From NCBI RefSeq assembly GCF_023509015.1, contig NZ_CP094975.1, positions 627,501 through 691,500 of the forward strand: a DNA stretch of 64,000 bases. The letters run 5' to 3'. The notes beneath the pieces are model-generated. The model was not told the DNA's origin. It saw nothing but the letters and a program-made list of their open reading frames with translations, and searched no databases. Origin of the DNA: Pseudomonas abieticivorans. Lineage in GTDB: Bacteria; Pseudomonadota; Gammaproteobacteria; Pseudomonadales; Pseudomonadaceae. Made by a program: the position numbers and the translations under genes. Of the stretch, positions 8,929-20,900 are shown piece by piece (the first letter of the stretch is position 1; each line of letters starts with the position of its first letter).

Positions 8929-11900
8929 GCGTCGACCTCCTCAGCTGGCTCGCTCACCACGGCCAGGCTCGCGCGTTCGACCATGTCGCCCATGGCCACG
9001 ACAATTTTGCGTGGGCCCTCGTAGGGGTCGCGGGCATGGGCAATCAACATGTTGTCCAGCAAAATCACGTCGCCCTTGCGCCAGTCGAACCGCACCGCAC
9101 ATTCCTCGTACAGCTCGCCGATCAACTGCATCACCTCATCCTCGATGGGCGAGCCGTCGCCGTAGTACACATTCCGTGGCATGCGCTCGATGCCAAACAA
9201 CGCCAGCAAGTCCTCGCGCACATCGGCATCCAGGCAATAGGTATGGTGCAATTGCACCTGATTGAAGAACGAACGGGCACCGGTCAGCGGATGGGTAATG
9301 ATGGCCGGGCACGGGGTGCGGATCTGCAGTTCGTCGTCGGCCAGCCAGCGCAATTGAATACCAGCCGCCTGGCAGCGCGCCTCGACATCGGCGCGGTTGT
9401 CGGTCTTGAAAAAGTGCTGCCACGGCACGTCGAGCTTGCCGGTAAAGGTGCGCACGTATAGCAGGCCCTTGCGCTCGAACGTCTCGCGCAACGCCGCCGG
9501 TAGCTTGTGGTACATCTGCCGGCAGTCGACCACCGGGGTCGCCCCGCCCACCTGTGAAGGCTGCTCGCAATAGAACAGCTGCTTTCTCGGCCAGCTGTCC
9601 TGGTGCGCACTTTCGTTGTGGAACAGGATCATCTTCTTCTCAGGGTATGGCGTGGAGCGGTAGGTGTTCTGCCCGCCCTCCTTCTTCGGCAGGTCGCCGT
9701 AGTTGCCATACAGGCCAGGTTGCACGGCCTCGGCAAACGCTTCGAACGCCTGGCTGTCGGCCACCGCGAAGCCGCGGAACAAGATGCCGCCATGGCGTGC
9801 CAGCTTTTCCTCGATGTAAGGGCGGTTGTTTTCAATCCAGCCGACCACGTCCAGGCCTGGGTCGGTGGGTTCCAGCAGCAGCGGGAAATCCTGGGTGGGC
9901 ACCAGCAGCGATTCGCGGGTGGCGCGCGGCGCCTCTCCCGCGGGACGGGCCTGGGCCTTCTTCAGGAATTTGTCCAGCTTGTTGGCCTTGCCGCCCGGCG
10001 CGGTTGCTGCAGGCGTAGGCGCCTGGGTGTATTGCATCGGCATGTTCATGTCTTCCAACCTCACGTTCTGGTCACATAAGATCTGTTCGAGTAGGGCCAC
10101 CCAGCCCTCCACGAACCCCTGGATCTGGGCCTGGTCGAACAGCGCCGAAGCGAATTGCCATTGGCCACTCAGTTCGGCGTGCGGCGCCTGTTCAATGAAC
10201 AGGGCCATGTCGAATTTCGATTGTTGCGACAGGCTTGGCAGTGGTTCCACGCTCAAGCCCTGGATGCCGGTACTGGCCACCGGCACGTTGTTCATCACGA
10301 ACAGCACCTGCACCAACGGGCTGATGCCTTTGTGCCTCGGCACCTGGCTAGCCTCCACGATCATGTCGAGCGGCAGATCCTGGTGCTCGATGGCATCGAG
10401 CAGGTGGTCGCGGCCCTGCGCCAGGAACGTGGCGAAGGTGTCACCCGGTACCGACCGCGAGCGCAGCGGCAGCACGTTGACGAAGAACCCGATCAGGCCC
10501 TCGAGCTGGGCTTGCTGGCGGCCGGCATAGTCGACGCCCACCACCACGTCATGGCTGCCGGTGAGCCGGTGCAAAAAGGCCTGGAACGCCGCCAGCATGA
10601 CGGTATAGAGCGTGACTTGATGGTGGGTCGCCATGCCCACCAGCGCCTGGGTGACCCCGGCAGGCAAGGTGAACGAAACGCAACCGCCGGCGTGGGACGG
10701 TTGCGCGGGCCGAGGTCTGAGAATGGGCAGTGGCAAGTGCCCGCAATAGCCGCCCAAGGTGCCTTTCCAGTACTGCGCCTGTTGCTGCAACACCCCGGCG
10801 CGCTCCAACTCCTGTTGCCACAGTGCAAAGTCGGAGTACTGCAACGGCAACGCGGGCAGTGGCGCCTGATTGCCGGCGCGCAGCCGCCCGTATACCTCGA
10901 CCAGCTCGTTGGCCAACACCGCCATGGACCAGCCGTCGGAGATGATGTGGTGCATGGAGTAGAACAGCACGTGCTCCAACGGCCCCAGGCGCACCACCTG
11001 CATACGCAGCAACGGCGCCTGCTCCAGCACGAAGGGATGCGCCTCGTTGGCCAGGGCCTGTGCAGCCACCCGCGCCTCCTGCTCAGCGCGGCCGAGGCCG
11101 GACAGGTCCTCGTAGGGCAGGTCCAGGGCCAAGTGCGGGGCGATCCAGGCAATCGGCTCGCCTTCATCGTCCTGGCCGTAGGTGGTGCGCAGCACTTCGT
11201 GGCGAGCTACCAATGCTTGCAAGCTGGCGTGTAACAGGTCGATCGACAATTCGCCCCGCAGGCGCAGGGCCATGGGCATGCCGTAGGCGGCGCTGCCGGG
11301 CGCCAGTTGTTCGACCACCCACAGCCTGCGTTGCACCAGCGCCAGCGGCGCGTGGGTATTGCCTGCATGGGCACGCAATACCACGTGGTGGCCGGCCGCT
11401 GGCTGCCGATGCATCGCCAACCGCGCAACAAAGTCGGCCAGGCAAGGCTGGTCGAACAGGTCGCGCAGCTTCAACCCCGGGGCGACCTGTTGGCGTACCC
11501 GCGCGACCACCTGCGTGGCCAGCAAGGAGTGCCCGCCCAGCTCGAAGAAGTCGTCGTGCCGGCCCACGCGTTCAACCTTCAACACCTGGGCCCAGATAGC
11601 CGCCACCTGCTGCTCAAGCCCTGCGTGCGGCGCGACATAAGCCTGCAATGGCAGGCCAGCCTCAGGCTGCGGCAACGCCTTGCGGTCCAGCTTGCCATTG
11701 GCGGTCAAGGGCAGCCCGGCCACGAACAGCAGATGGGCCGGCACCATGTAATCAGCCAACGTTGCCTTGAGCGCGGTGCGCACGCTGTCGCGAACAGCCG
11801 CCTGGGCCTGTGGGGTGTGCACCACGGCAGGGTCAGCCGGCACCACGTAGCCAACCAATTGCACACCGCCAGGGCCTTCCTGCGCCAGCACGGCGGCTTC

Positions 11901-14900
11901 GCGCACGGCGGGTTGCTCCAGCAGGCGCGCCTCGATTTCACCCAGTTCGATGCGAAAGCCGCGCACTTTCACCTGGTGGTCGATACGCCCGCTGTACTCG
12001 ATCACCCCGTCGTTGCGGCAGCGCGCCAGGTCGCCGGTGCGGTAAAGCCGGCCGCCACCTTGCTCGCGGGTGTCGAACGGGTCGGGCACAAAACGCTCGG
12101 CAGTCAGCCCCGGACGGTTGAAATAACCGCGGGCAAGGCCAGCCTGGCCCACGTGAAGCTCGCCGTGGCAGCCGGGCAGGCTCAGCTCGAACTCACTGTC
12201 CAACAAGTACCATGACAGGTCAGGGATCACCGCGCCCAATGGGCTGGTGATCGAGCGACGCAGGTCTTCGCGGCTGACCGGGCGGAACGTCACATGCACG
12301 GTGGTTTCGGTAATGCCGTACATGTTGATCAGCCGTGGGGCATGGTCGCCGAACTGGTTGAACCAGGGCGCCAGGCTGGCCACGTCCAGGGCTTCGCCGC
12401 CGAACACCACATGCCGCAGGGCCAGCACCTGGCCCGCCTTGGCCGCGGCGCAGGCGACCGGGATCAATGGCTTGAACGCCGAGGGCGTCTGGTTGAGCAC
12501 GGTCACTTTCTCACGCACCAGCAGGTCGTGGAAGTCGTCGGCCGAGCGCGCCACGTCCTTGGCCACGATCACCGCGCGGGCGCCGTGCAGCAAAGCGCCA
12601 AACAGCTCCCAGACCGAAAAGTCGAAGGCATAGGAGTGGAACACCGTCCAGACATCCCGGGCGCTGAAGCCAAAGTCCGTTTGCGTGGCCTGGAACAGCC
12701 GCACCACGTTGTGATGGGCAAGCAAGGTGCCCTTGGGCTTGCCGGTGGAGCCTGAGGTATAGATCACGTAGGCAAGGTTTTGCGCCACCGCACCGCCCTG
12801 CGGGTTGGCATCGCTGTAGCCCGACCAGGCGCCCTCCCCTTCGCCCACTGCCAGGCATTGAACTGCGGGGGTTACCGGCAACTGCGGCTGCAAATGGGCT
12901 TGGGTCAGCAGCAGGGCCACGCCGCTGTCCTGCAGCATGTAAGCCAGGCGCTCGCGCGGGTATTGCGGGTCCAGGGGCAGGTACGCGCCGCCAGCCTTGA
13001 GAATCGCCAGCACACCCACCACCATCTCCAGGCTGCGCTCCACGGCAAGGCCGACCAGCACGTCCGGGCCCACCCCCACTTCGCGCAGCTTGTGCGCCAG
13101 GCGGTTGGCACGGCGGTTGAGCGCCGCGTAGCTCAACTGCTCGGTGCCAAACGTCAGGGCCGTGGCGTGCGGGGCGCGGTGCACCTGTTGCTCGATCAAT
13201 TGGTGCAGGCATTGGCCCTGCGGGTAAACGGCAGGCTGCGGGTTCCACGCGGCAATGATCTGCTGCTCGTCACTGCCCAGCAGCGGTATTTGCGCAATCG
13301 GCCGTTGCGGTTCGCGGACCACGCCTTCGAGCACCTGCACCCAATGCTGGCACAGGCGCTCGATGGTGGTGGCATCGAACAGGTCGGTGGCGTAGGTGAA
13401 CGCCGCCCACAGGCGGTCATCGGCCTGCACGGTGTCCAGCGTCAGGTCAAACTGCGACGTGCGTTGCACCCGTGGCCAATCCTGCACCGCCAGCCCCGGC
13501 AGATCACGGTGTGCCCCCAGGCCTTGGGCCTGGTGGTTGAACATTACCTGGAACAACGGGCTGTGGCTTTGGCTGCGCTCGGGCTGCAAGGCCTCCACCA
13601 ACTGCTCGAACGGCAAGTCCTGGTGCATCTGCGCCCCCAGGGCCGCCTGCTTGACCTGCTGCAACAAGGTCGCGAAGGTGGTGTGCGGGTCGAACTCGGC
13701 CTTCATCACCTGCGTATTGACGAAGAAACCGATCAGCCGCTCGGTGGCCATTTGGGTGCGGTTGGCAATCGGCACCCCCACGCGGATGTCGGGCTGGCCA
13801 CTGTAGCGCGCCAGCAAGGTTTGCAGGCTGGCCAGCAGCACCATGAACAACGTCACGTCGTGCTGTTTGGCCAGGGCCACGAGCCCGTGCATCAGTTCGG
13901 TATCCAGCACCAGGGAGTGGCGAGCACCGGCATGGCTTTGCACTGTCGGGCGCGCACGGTCGGTGGGCAGCAACAACACCGGCTGCTCGCCCCCCAGTTG
14001 CGCTTGCCAGTAGGCCAGTTGGCGTTCGCGCTCACCGGCTTCCATCCAGCGGCGCTGCCACTGCGCATAGTCCGCGTACTGCATCGCCAGGGCGGGCAGC
14101 GTTACCGGCCGGCCTTGGCGATGGCCCTCGTACAGCTCGACCAGTTCATCGACCATGATGGGTATCGACCAGCCATCGGACACGATGTGGTGCTGGGTCA
14201 GGACCAGCACGTACTCGTCATCGGCCAGTTGCATTAACCGCACACGCAAAAGCGGCCCGTGTTCCAGATCGAATGGCCGTTGGATTTCGGCCTCGACCCG
14301 TGCCTGGACCTCAGGCAACGGCAAGGCCTGCAAGGCGTCCACGGCCAGCTCGCAAGGCAGGTTGGCATGGATCACCTGAAGCGTTTGATCGCCATCCTGA
14401 TAAAAGGTGGTACGCAATGGTTCGTGACGGGCCACCAGTGCGTTAAAACTGAGCTGCAGGGCCGCGACGTCCAGCGCGCCCTTGAGGTGCAGCACTGCGG
14501 GCACATGGTAGGCCGCGCTGGTGGGGTCCAACTGCCAAAGGAACCAATGACGCTGCTGGCCATAGGAGAGCGCCAAGGGCTTATCACGCGCCACCGGTTC
14601 GATGGCGCCTGCGGTGTTGCGCTGGCCTTGCCCGGCCAGCTCGACGAAATCGGCCAGCCGCGGTGCCTCGAACACGCAGCGCAAGGGCAGGTCCAGGTCC
14701 AGGGCGTGGCGAACGCGGGAAATCATTTGGGTGGCCAGCAGCGAGTGGCCGCCCAGCTCGAAGAAATGATCGGTACGCCCTACCCGGTCCAGCTTCAGCA
14801 CCTGGGCCCAAATGGCCGCGACCTGTTGCTCAAGCGCACCGCGCGGTGCTTCATACGCCTGTTGCAGTTGGCTGGCATCGGCCAAGGGCAAGGCCCGGCG

Positions 14901-17900
14901 GTCCAGCTTGCCGTTGGGCGAAAGGGGCAGCCTGGCCAAAAACAACAGGAACGCCGGTACCATGTGCTCCGCCAGGCTGCCTTTGAGCGCGGTGCGCAGG
15001 CTGTCGCGCAGGTCGAACTGCGCCTGGGGGCTGTGCATGACAGTGGCATCGGCCGGCACCACGTAGCCCACCAATTGCATCCCGTTGGGCGTCGGCTGCG
15101 CCAACACCACGGCCTCGCGCACCAGGCCGTGTGCCAGCAGCCTGGCCTCGATTTCACCCAGCTCCACCCGAAAACCGCGCACCTTGACCTGGTGGTCGAT
15201 GCGCCCGCTGTATTCGAGTACTCCGTCAGCGGTGTAACGCGCCAGGTCGCCGGTGCGGTACAAACGGCCACCGCCGGTTGCACTGCCGTCGAATGGGTCG
15301 GGGATGAAGCGCTCGGCGGTCAGCGCCGGGCGGTTGAAATAGCCCCGCGCCAGGCAACCGCTGCCGCCGATCAACAGTTCGCTCACCAAGCCCACCGGGG
15401 CCAGGGCGAAACCGCTGTCGCACAGGTAGGTGGCCCGCCCGCCAATGGCCTTGCCGATAGGCACGCTGGCCTTGGGGATCTGCGCAAGGGGTATCGATGA
15501 GCAGTCCAATACCGTGGACACCACCGTGGCCTCGGTTGGCCCGTAAGTATTGAGCAGGCGCACGTCTTTTAGGCACGAGGCAAACCAGTCGTTCAGGCCT
15601 TCCGGCGGCATGGCTTCGCCGCCCACGTGCACCTGGCGCAGCACCCCGCACGAGGTGGCCCCGCGTAGGTGCGCGGCGAACAGCCGCCAGTACGCCGTCG
15701 GCAGGTCGGCCACGGTCACGCCGTGGCTGATGATAGTGTCGGTCAGCGTTTCAATGTCCCACAGTTGCTCGCCGCGCATCACCACCTGCGCCCCCTGGCA
15801 CAGCGCTGGGAACAGTTGCTCGACGAAGCCATCGAAGCTGACCGTGGCGAACTGCAATACCTTGTCGCGGGCAGACAGCCGCGAGTACTGCGCGGCCACT
15901 TGGCAGAACGCCGACAGCTCGCCGAGGGCGATGGCCACGCCCTTGGGTTTGCCGGTGGAGCCGGAGGTGTAGATCACGTAGGCCAGGTTGGCAGGCACCG
16001 TCACCGGCGTTGGGTTGGCGTCGCTGTAGTGGGCCAATTCATCGCCCGCGGTTGCCAGCAAAAGGTGACGCACACCTTCGAGCTTGGGCAGACGCGCGAC
16101 TAAGTGGGGCTGGGTCAACAGCAGGCTGATCCCGCTGTCGTGCAGCATGTGGGTCAGGCGGTCCTGCGGGTAGGCCGGGTCCAGCGGAACGTAGGCCCCG
16201 CCCGCCTTGAGGATGCCCAGCAAACCGACGATCAGCTCCAGGCTGCGCTGCACCGCGATGCCCACGCGCACGTCAGGCCCCACGCCGCTTTCGCGCAATC
16301 GATGCGCCAGGCGGTTGGCCCGGCGGTTCAGTTCGCCGTAGCTCATGCACTGATCATCCAGCACCAGGGCGGTCGCCTCAGGCTGCCGCTGGGCCTGTTG
16401 TTCGATCATCTGCAGGGCGCAGGGGGCGTTTTCAACGCTTTCGGGTAGCGGGTTCCAAACCTTTGCCAGTTGCCGAGTTTGCCCGGCATCGAGCAACGGC
16501 AGTTCGGCCACCGCCGTGCTCGATTGCGTCAAGCTGCCCAATAGCGTCAGCCAGTGCCCGGCCAGGCGCTGTATGCGCTCGGCGTCGAACAGGTCCGAGG
16601 CGTAGCTGAATGAGGCCATCACGCCATCGGAACGTTCCAGGGTGTCCAGCGACAGGTCGAACTGCGTGGTCTGCTCCAGCCAATTCACTTCCTCTACATG
16701 CAGCCCCTGCACACTGTCGGCCGACACCCGCTCGCCGAAGTCCAGCAAGTGGTTGAACATCACCTGGAACAGCGGGTTGTGCCCCAACCCGCGCTCGGGC
16801 TTGAGCGCCTCCACCAGCACGTCAAAGGGGATGTCTTTGTGGGCTTGGGCCTGCAGGGTGGTTTCCTTGACCGCGGCCAGCAATTGGCCGAAGGTTTGCG
16901 CCGGGGCCACCGCCACCCTGGCGACGACGGTGTTGACGAAAAAGCCGATCAGCCCCTCCAGCTCCAGGCGGTTGCGGTTAGTGACCGGGATGCCGATGTT
17001 CAGCGTTTCGCGGCCACTGTAGCGCGACAGCAGCAGTGCAAAAGAGGCCAGGAATACGTGGAACAGCGTGGCATTGGCGCCCACTGCCAGGCGCCGCAGG
17101 TTGGCGGTGAGTTCGGCCGGCAAGCGAATGTCGATGCGGGCGCCCCGGTAGCTTTGCACCGAGGGGCGCAAGCGATCGGCGGGCAGCTCGAGCACCGAAA
17201 AATCATCCTCAAGCTGCGTTTTCCAGAACGCCAGTTGGGCTTGCAACTCGCCGCCGGCCAGGCGCTGGCGCTGCCATGCGGCGTAGTCGGCGTACTGCAC
17301 CGCCAGTGCGGGGCGCTGCTGTGCCTGCCCCTGGGCGTGGTGGTTGTAACTGGCCGCCAACTCGCGGACCATCACGCTCATCGACCAGCCGTCGGAGACG
17401 ATGTGGTGCAACAGCACGGCCAACAGGTGCTCGTCGGTGCCGGTCTTGAACAGGCTGACGCGCATCAGCGGCCCTTGCGCCAGGTCAAAGGGGCTACTGA
17501 ACAGCGCGTCCAGTCGCTGGCCGGTTTCGCCAGGGGTACTGGCGCCAAGGTCCTGCTCGTCAATGATCAGCGACGCGGCCGGCAACACCCGCTGCCAAGG
17601 CTGTCCGTCCTGTTCATCGAATACCGTGCGCAGTGACTCATGCCGCGCCACCAGGGCATCGAATGCTGCCTGCAAGGCCGCCTTGTCCAGCTGGCCTTGC
17701 AGCTTGACCGCCAACGGCGTGTTGTAAGCAGTGCTGTGGGGGTTGAGCTTCCAAAACATCCACTGGCGATATTGCGCATGGGAAACCGGCAGTGGCTGGT
17801 GGCGGTCCACAGGTTCGATATCACCCCCCTGGGCCTGCTCCAGGCCTTGCAACGCCTGGGTGAAAGCCTGCAAATCGGGGCTGTCGAATAGCAGGCGCAG

Positions 17901-20900
17901 GGCCACCTCCAATTTCAACTGTTGGCGGATGCGCGATACCACCTGGGTGGCCAGCAATGAATGCCCACCCAAGGCGAAGAAGTTATCGTCCAGGCCCACT
18001 TGCCCCGCGTGCAGCACGTCAGCCCAAATGGCCGCGACCTTTACCTGCAGCGGCGTAACGGGGGCCCGGTACTCGGCCTGGGTGGCAGACGGCTGGGGCA
18101 ACGCCTTGCCATCGACCTTGCCGTTGGCGGTGACGGGCAAGTGCTGCAACACGACCAGGTACTGCGGCACCAAGTGGTCGGGCAACGCGTGTTTGAGCGC
18201 GGCACGCAGGCCATCGCTGAAGCGCCGTTGGGCATCTTCATCCGGCGTCCAGCCCTCCGGCACCACATAGGCCGCCAACTGTCGGTTGTCGTCCGTGCCC
18301 ACCAGGCGGACCACGACGTTGTCGACACCGGGTAATTGCCGCAGGTGGCTGTCGATTTCCGCCAATTCGACGCGATGGCCACGGATTTTGACCTGGCCGT
18401 CCATGCGCCCGGCAAACAGCAGTTGACCGTCGCGGTTGTGCCGCACCCAGTCGCCACTGCGGTACATGCGCGTGCCCTGGCCCGAGGGATCCGGCACGAA
18501 GCGTTCGGCCGTCAGCCCCGGGCGCCCCAGGTAGCCGCGCGCCAGGCCCGCGCCTGCGAGGTACAGTTCGCCTCGGGCGCAACCCGGCACCGGCTGCAGG
18601 CAGGTGTCCAGCACGCAGGCATGAATATTGTCCAGTGCACGGCCCAGCACGGGCTGGCGCTGCAAGGCATGGGTGAGCACACCCACGGTGGTTTCGGTGG
18701 GCCCGTAGTGGTTGATCACGCGCAGGCCGGGAGCCAACGTGGCTAAGCGCTCCAGCAGCGCGGGCGTGCAGGCTTCACCGCCCACGATCAGGCAGCGGCG
18801 AGGCAACGCATCGGCGCCGGCTGCCAGCATTGCCTGCAGGTGCGAGGGCACGATCTTCAATGCATCGATGGCATGCTGGCGCAAGTAGCCGGCGAACGCC
18901 TCGGCATCGAGCACCACGTCCTTGGCCAGCATGTGCAGGGTTTTGCCGGCGCACAGGGCACCGTAGAACACCGTGTGGCCCAGGTCGGCCGCCGGCGTGG
19001 TGACCATCGCCAGGGTCTGCAAAGCGTTCACGTCGATGCGCGTGGACACGCCGCGTACGTAATTGACCAGCGCCCCGTGGCTGATCGCAACCCCCTTTGG
19101 CGTACCGGTGGTGCCCGAGGTGTAAATCACGTAGGCCAGGTTGTCGGCACTAACCGGCACCCGGGGCGCAGCCGCCTCGCGGTGGTCGCCGTCCAGGTCC
19201 ACCCATGCGGTGCCCGCTGGCAAGCGCAGTTGCCCGGCCCGCCCCAGCACGCGCTTGACCTGGCTGTCGGCGAGCATGAACTCTAGCCGCGCCTGGGGCT
19301 GGTCGGGATCAAGGGGCAGGTAAGCGGCGCCGGCCTTCAACACCGCCACGATGCCCACCAGCATCTCGATCGAACGGTCGGCTACCACGCCCACGCGCTC
19401 GTCGCGCTGCACGCCGGCATCGAGCAAGGCTTGGGCCAGCCCGTTGGCGCGCACCTCCAATCGTTCGTAGCTGATCTGGTCGCCAGCACTGACGGCCGCG
19501 ATCTGGTGGGCATTGCCCGCTGCGGCGGTTTCGATCAAGTGGTGGATACAAGCGTTGTCCGGCGCCGTCGGCACGCGGGCTGGCACTGGCTGCTCCAGCG
19601 CCAGCTCGGCCACCGGGCCGTGGGCCACCGACACCAGCCCCTCCAGCAATTGCAGCCAGTGCTGGCCGAGCGCGTCGATGGTCGGCCGGTCGAACAGGTC
19701 CAGCGCATAGGTGAAGACCGCGTGCAGGCGCCCGCCGCTTTCATAGGTGTCCAGGGCCAGGTCCAAGCGCGCGCTGTGCTTGTCCAAGGCGAGCTTTTCC
19801 AGGGTCAGGCCGCTGCCCAGGCGGATCTGCCCGGCATCGGCGATGCTGGCCTGGTGGTTGAACAATACCTGGAACAGCGGGTTGTGACCGGCGCTGCGGT
19901 CCAGCTCCAGCGCTTCGACCAGCCGTTCGAACGGCAGGTCCTGGTGCGCCTGGGCGCCCAAGGCGGTGTGCTTGACCCGGCGCAGCAACTCGCTCACGTC
20001 GATCAACGGGTCGATCTCGGTGTGCAGCACCTGGGTATTGATGAAACAGCCGATCAGGCCTTCCACCTCGGCGCGATGACGGTTGGCCACCGGTACCCCG
20101 ACCCGGATCGCGCGCTGGCCGCTGTAGCGTTGCAGCAGCAACTTGAAAGACGCCAACAACACCATGAACAAGGTCGCGCCGTGGGCCTTGGCCAATGCGC
20201 TCAGTTGCTCGGCCAAGGCCGGGGCCACCTGCACTTCAACCCTGGCACCCCGCAAGCTTTGAGTTTGGCTTCGCGGTCGGTCGAGGGGTAGCTCAAGCGG
20301 GGTATGGTCATCGCCCAACTGGTTACTCCAATAGGCCAATTGCCGCGCTTGCTCGCCGGCTTCCAGCCAGCTGCGCTGCCACAGGGCGTAGTCGCGATAC
20401 TGGATGGGCAAGGCCGCCAACTCGGCTTGGGCCCCGTTGCAGGCGGCATCGTAAAGGCGGACGAACTCGTCGATCAGCACATTCAGCGACCAGCCATCGG
20501 CAACGATGTGGTGCAAGGTAAGCAACAGCACGTGCTCCTGCGCCTGCAACTTGAACAGCTGCACGCGCAGCAACGGCCCCTGCTGCAGATCGAAGGGGGC
20601 CTGGGCCTCTGCCGTGGCCAGGGCCATGACCTGCGCCTCGCGCTCGGCATCGGCCTGAGCGCTCAGGTCATGCTGCACGATGGGGACCGCCTGGGACGCC
20701 AGCACTTCTTGCAACCACTGCTCGCCGTCCAACCGCAGGCGGGTGCGCAGGCTTTCATGGCGCGCCACCAACTGGTCGAACGCAGCCTGCAAGGCATCGC
20801 CATCCAGAGCACCGTTCAGGCGCACGGCCATGGGCAAGTTATAGGCGGCACCCGCAGGGTCCAGTTGCCAGAGGAACGCCATGCGCCGCTGGGCATAGGA

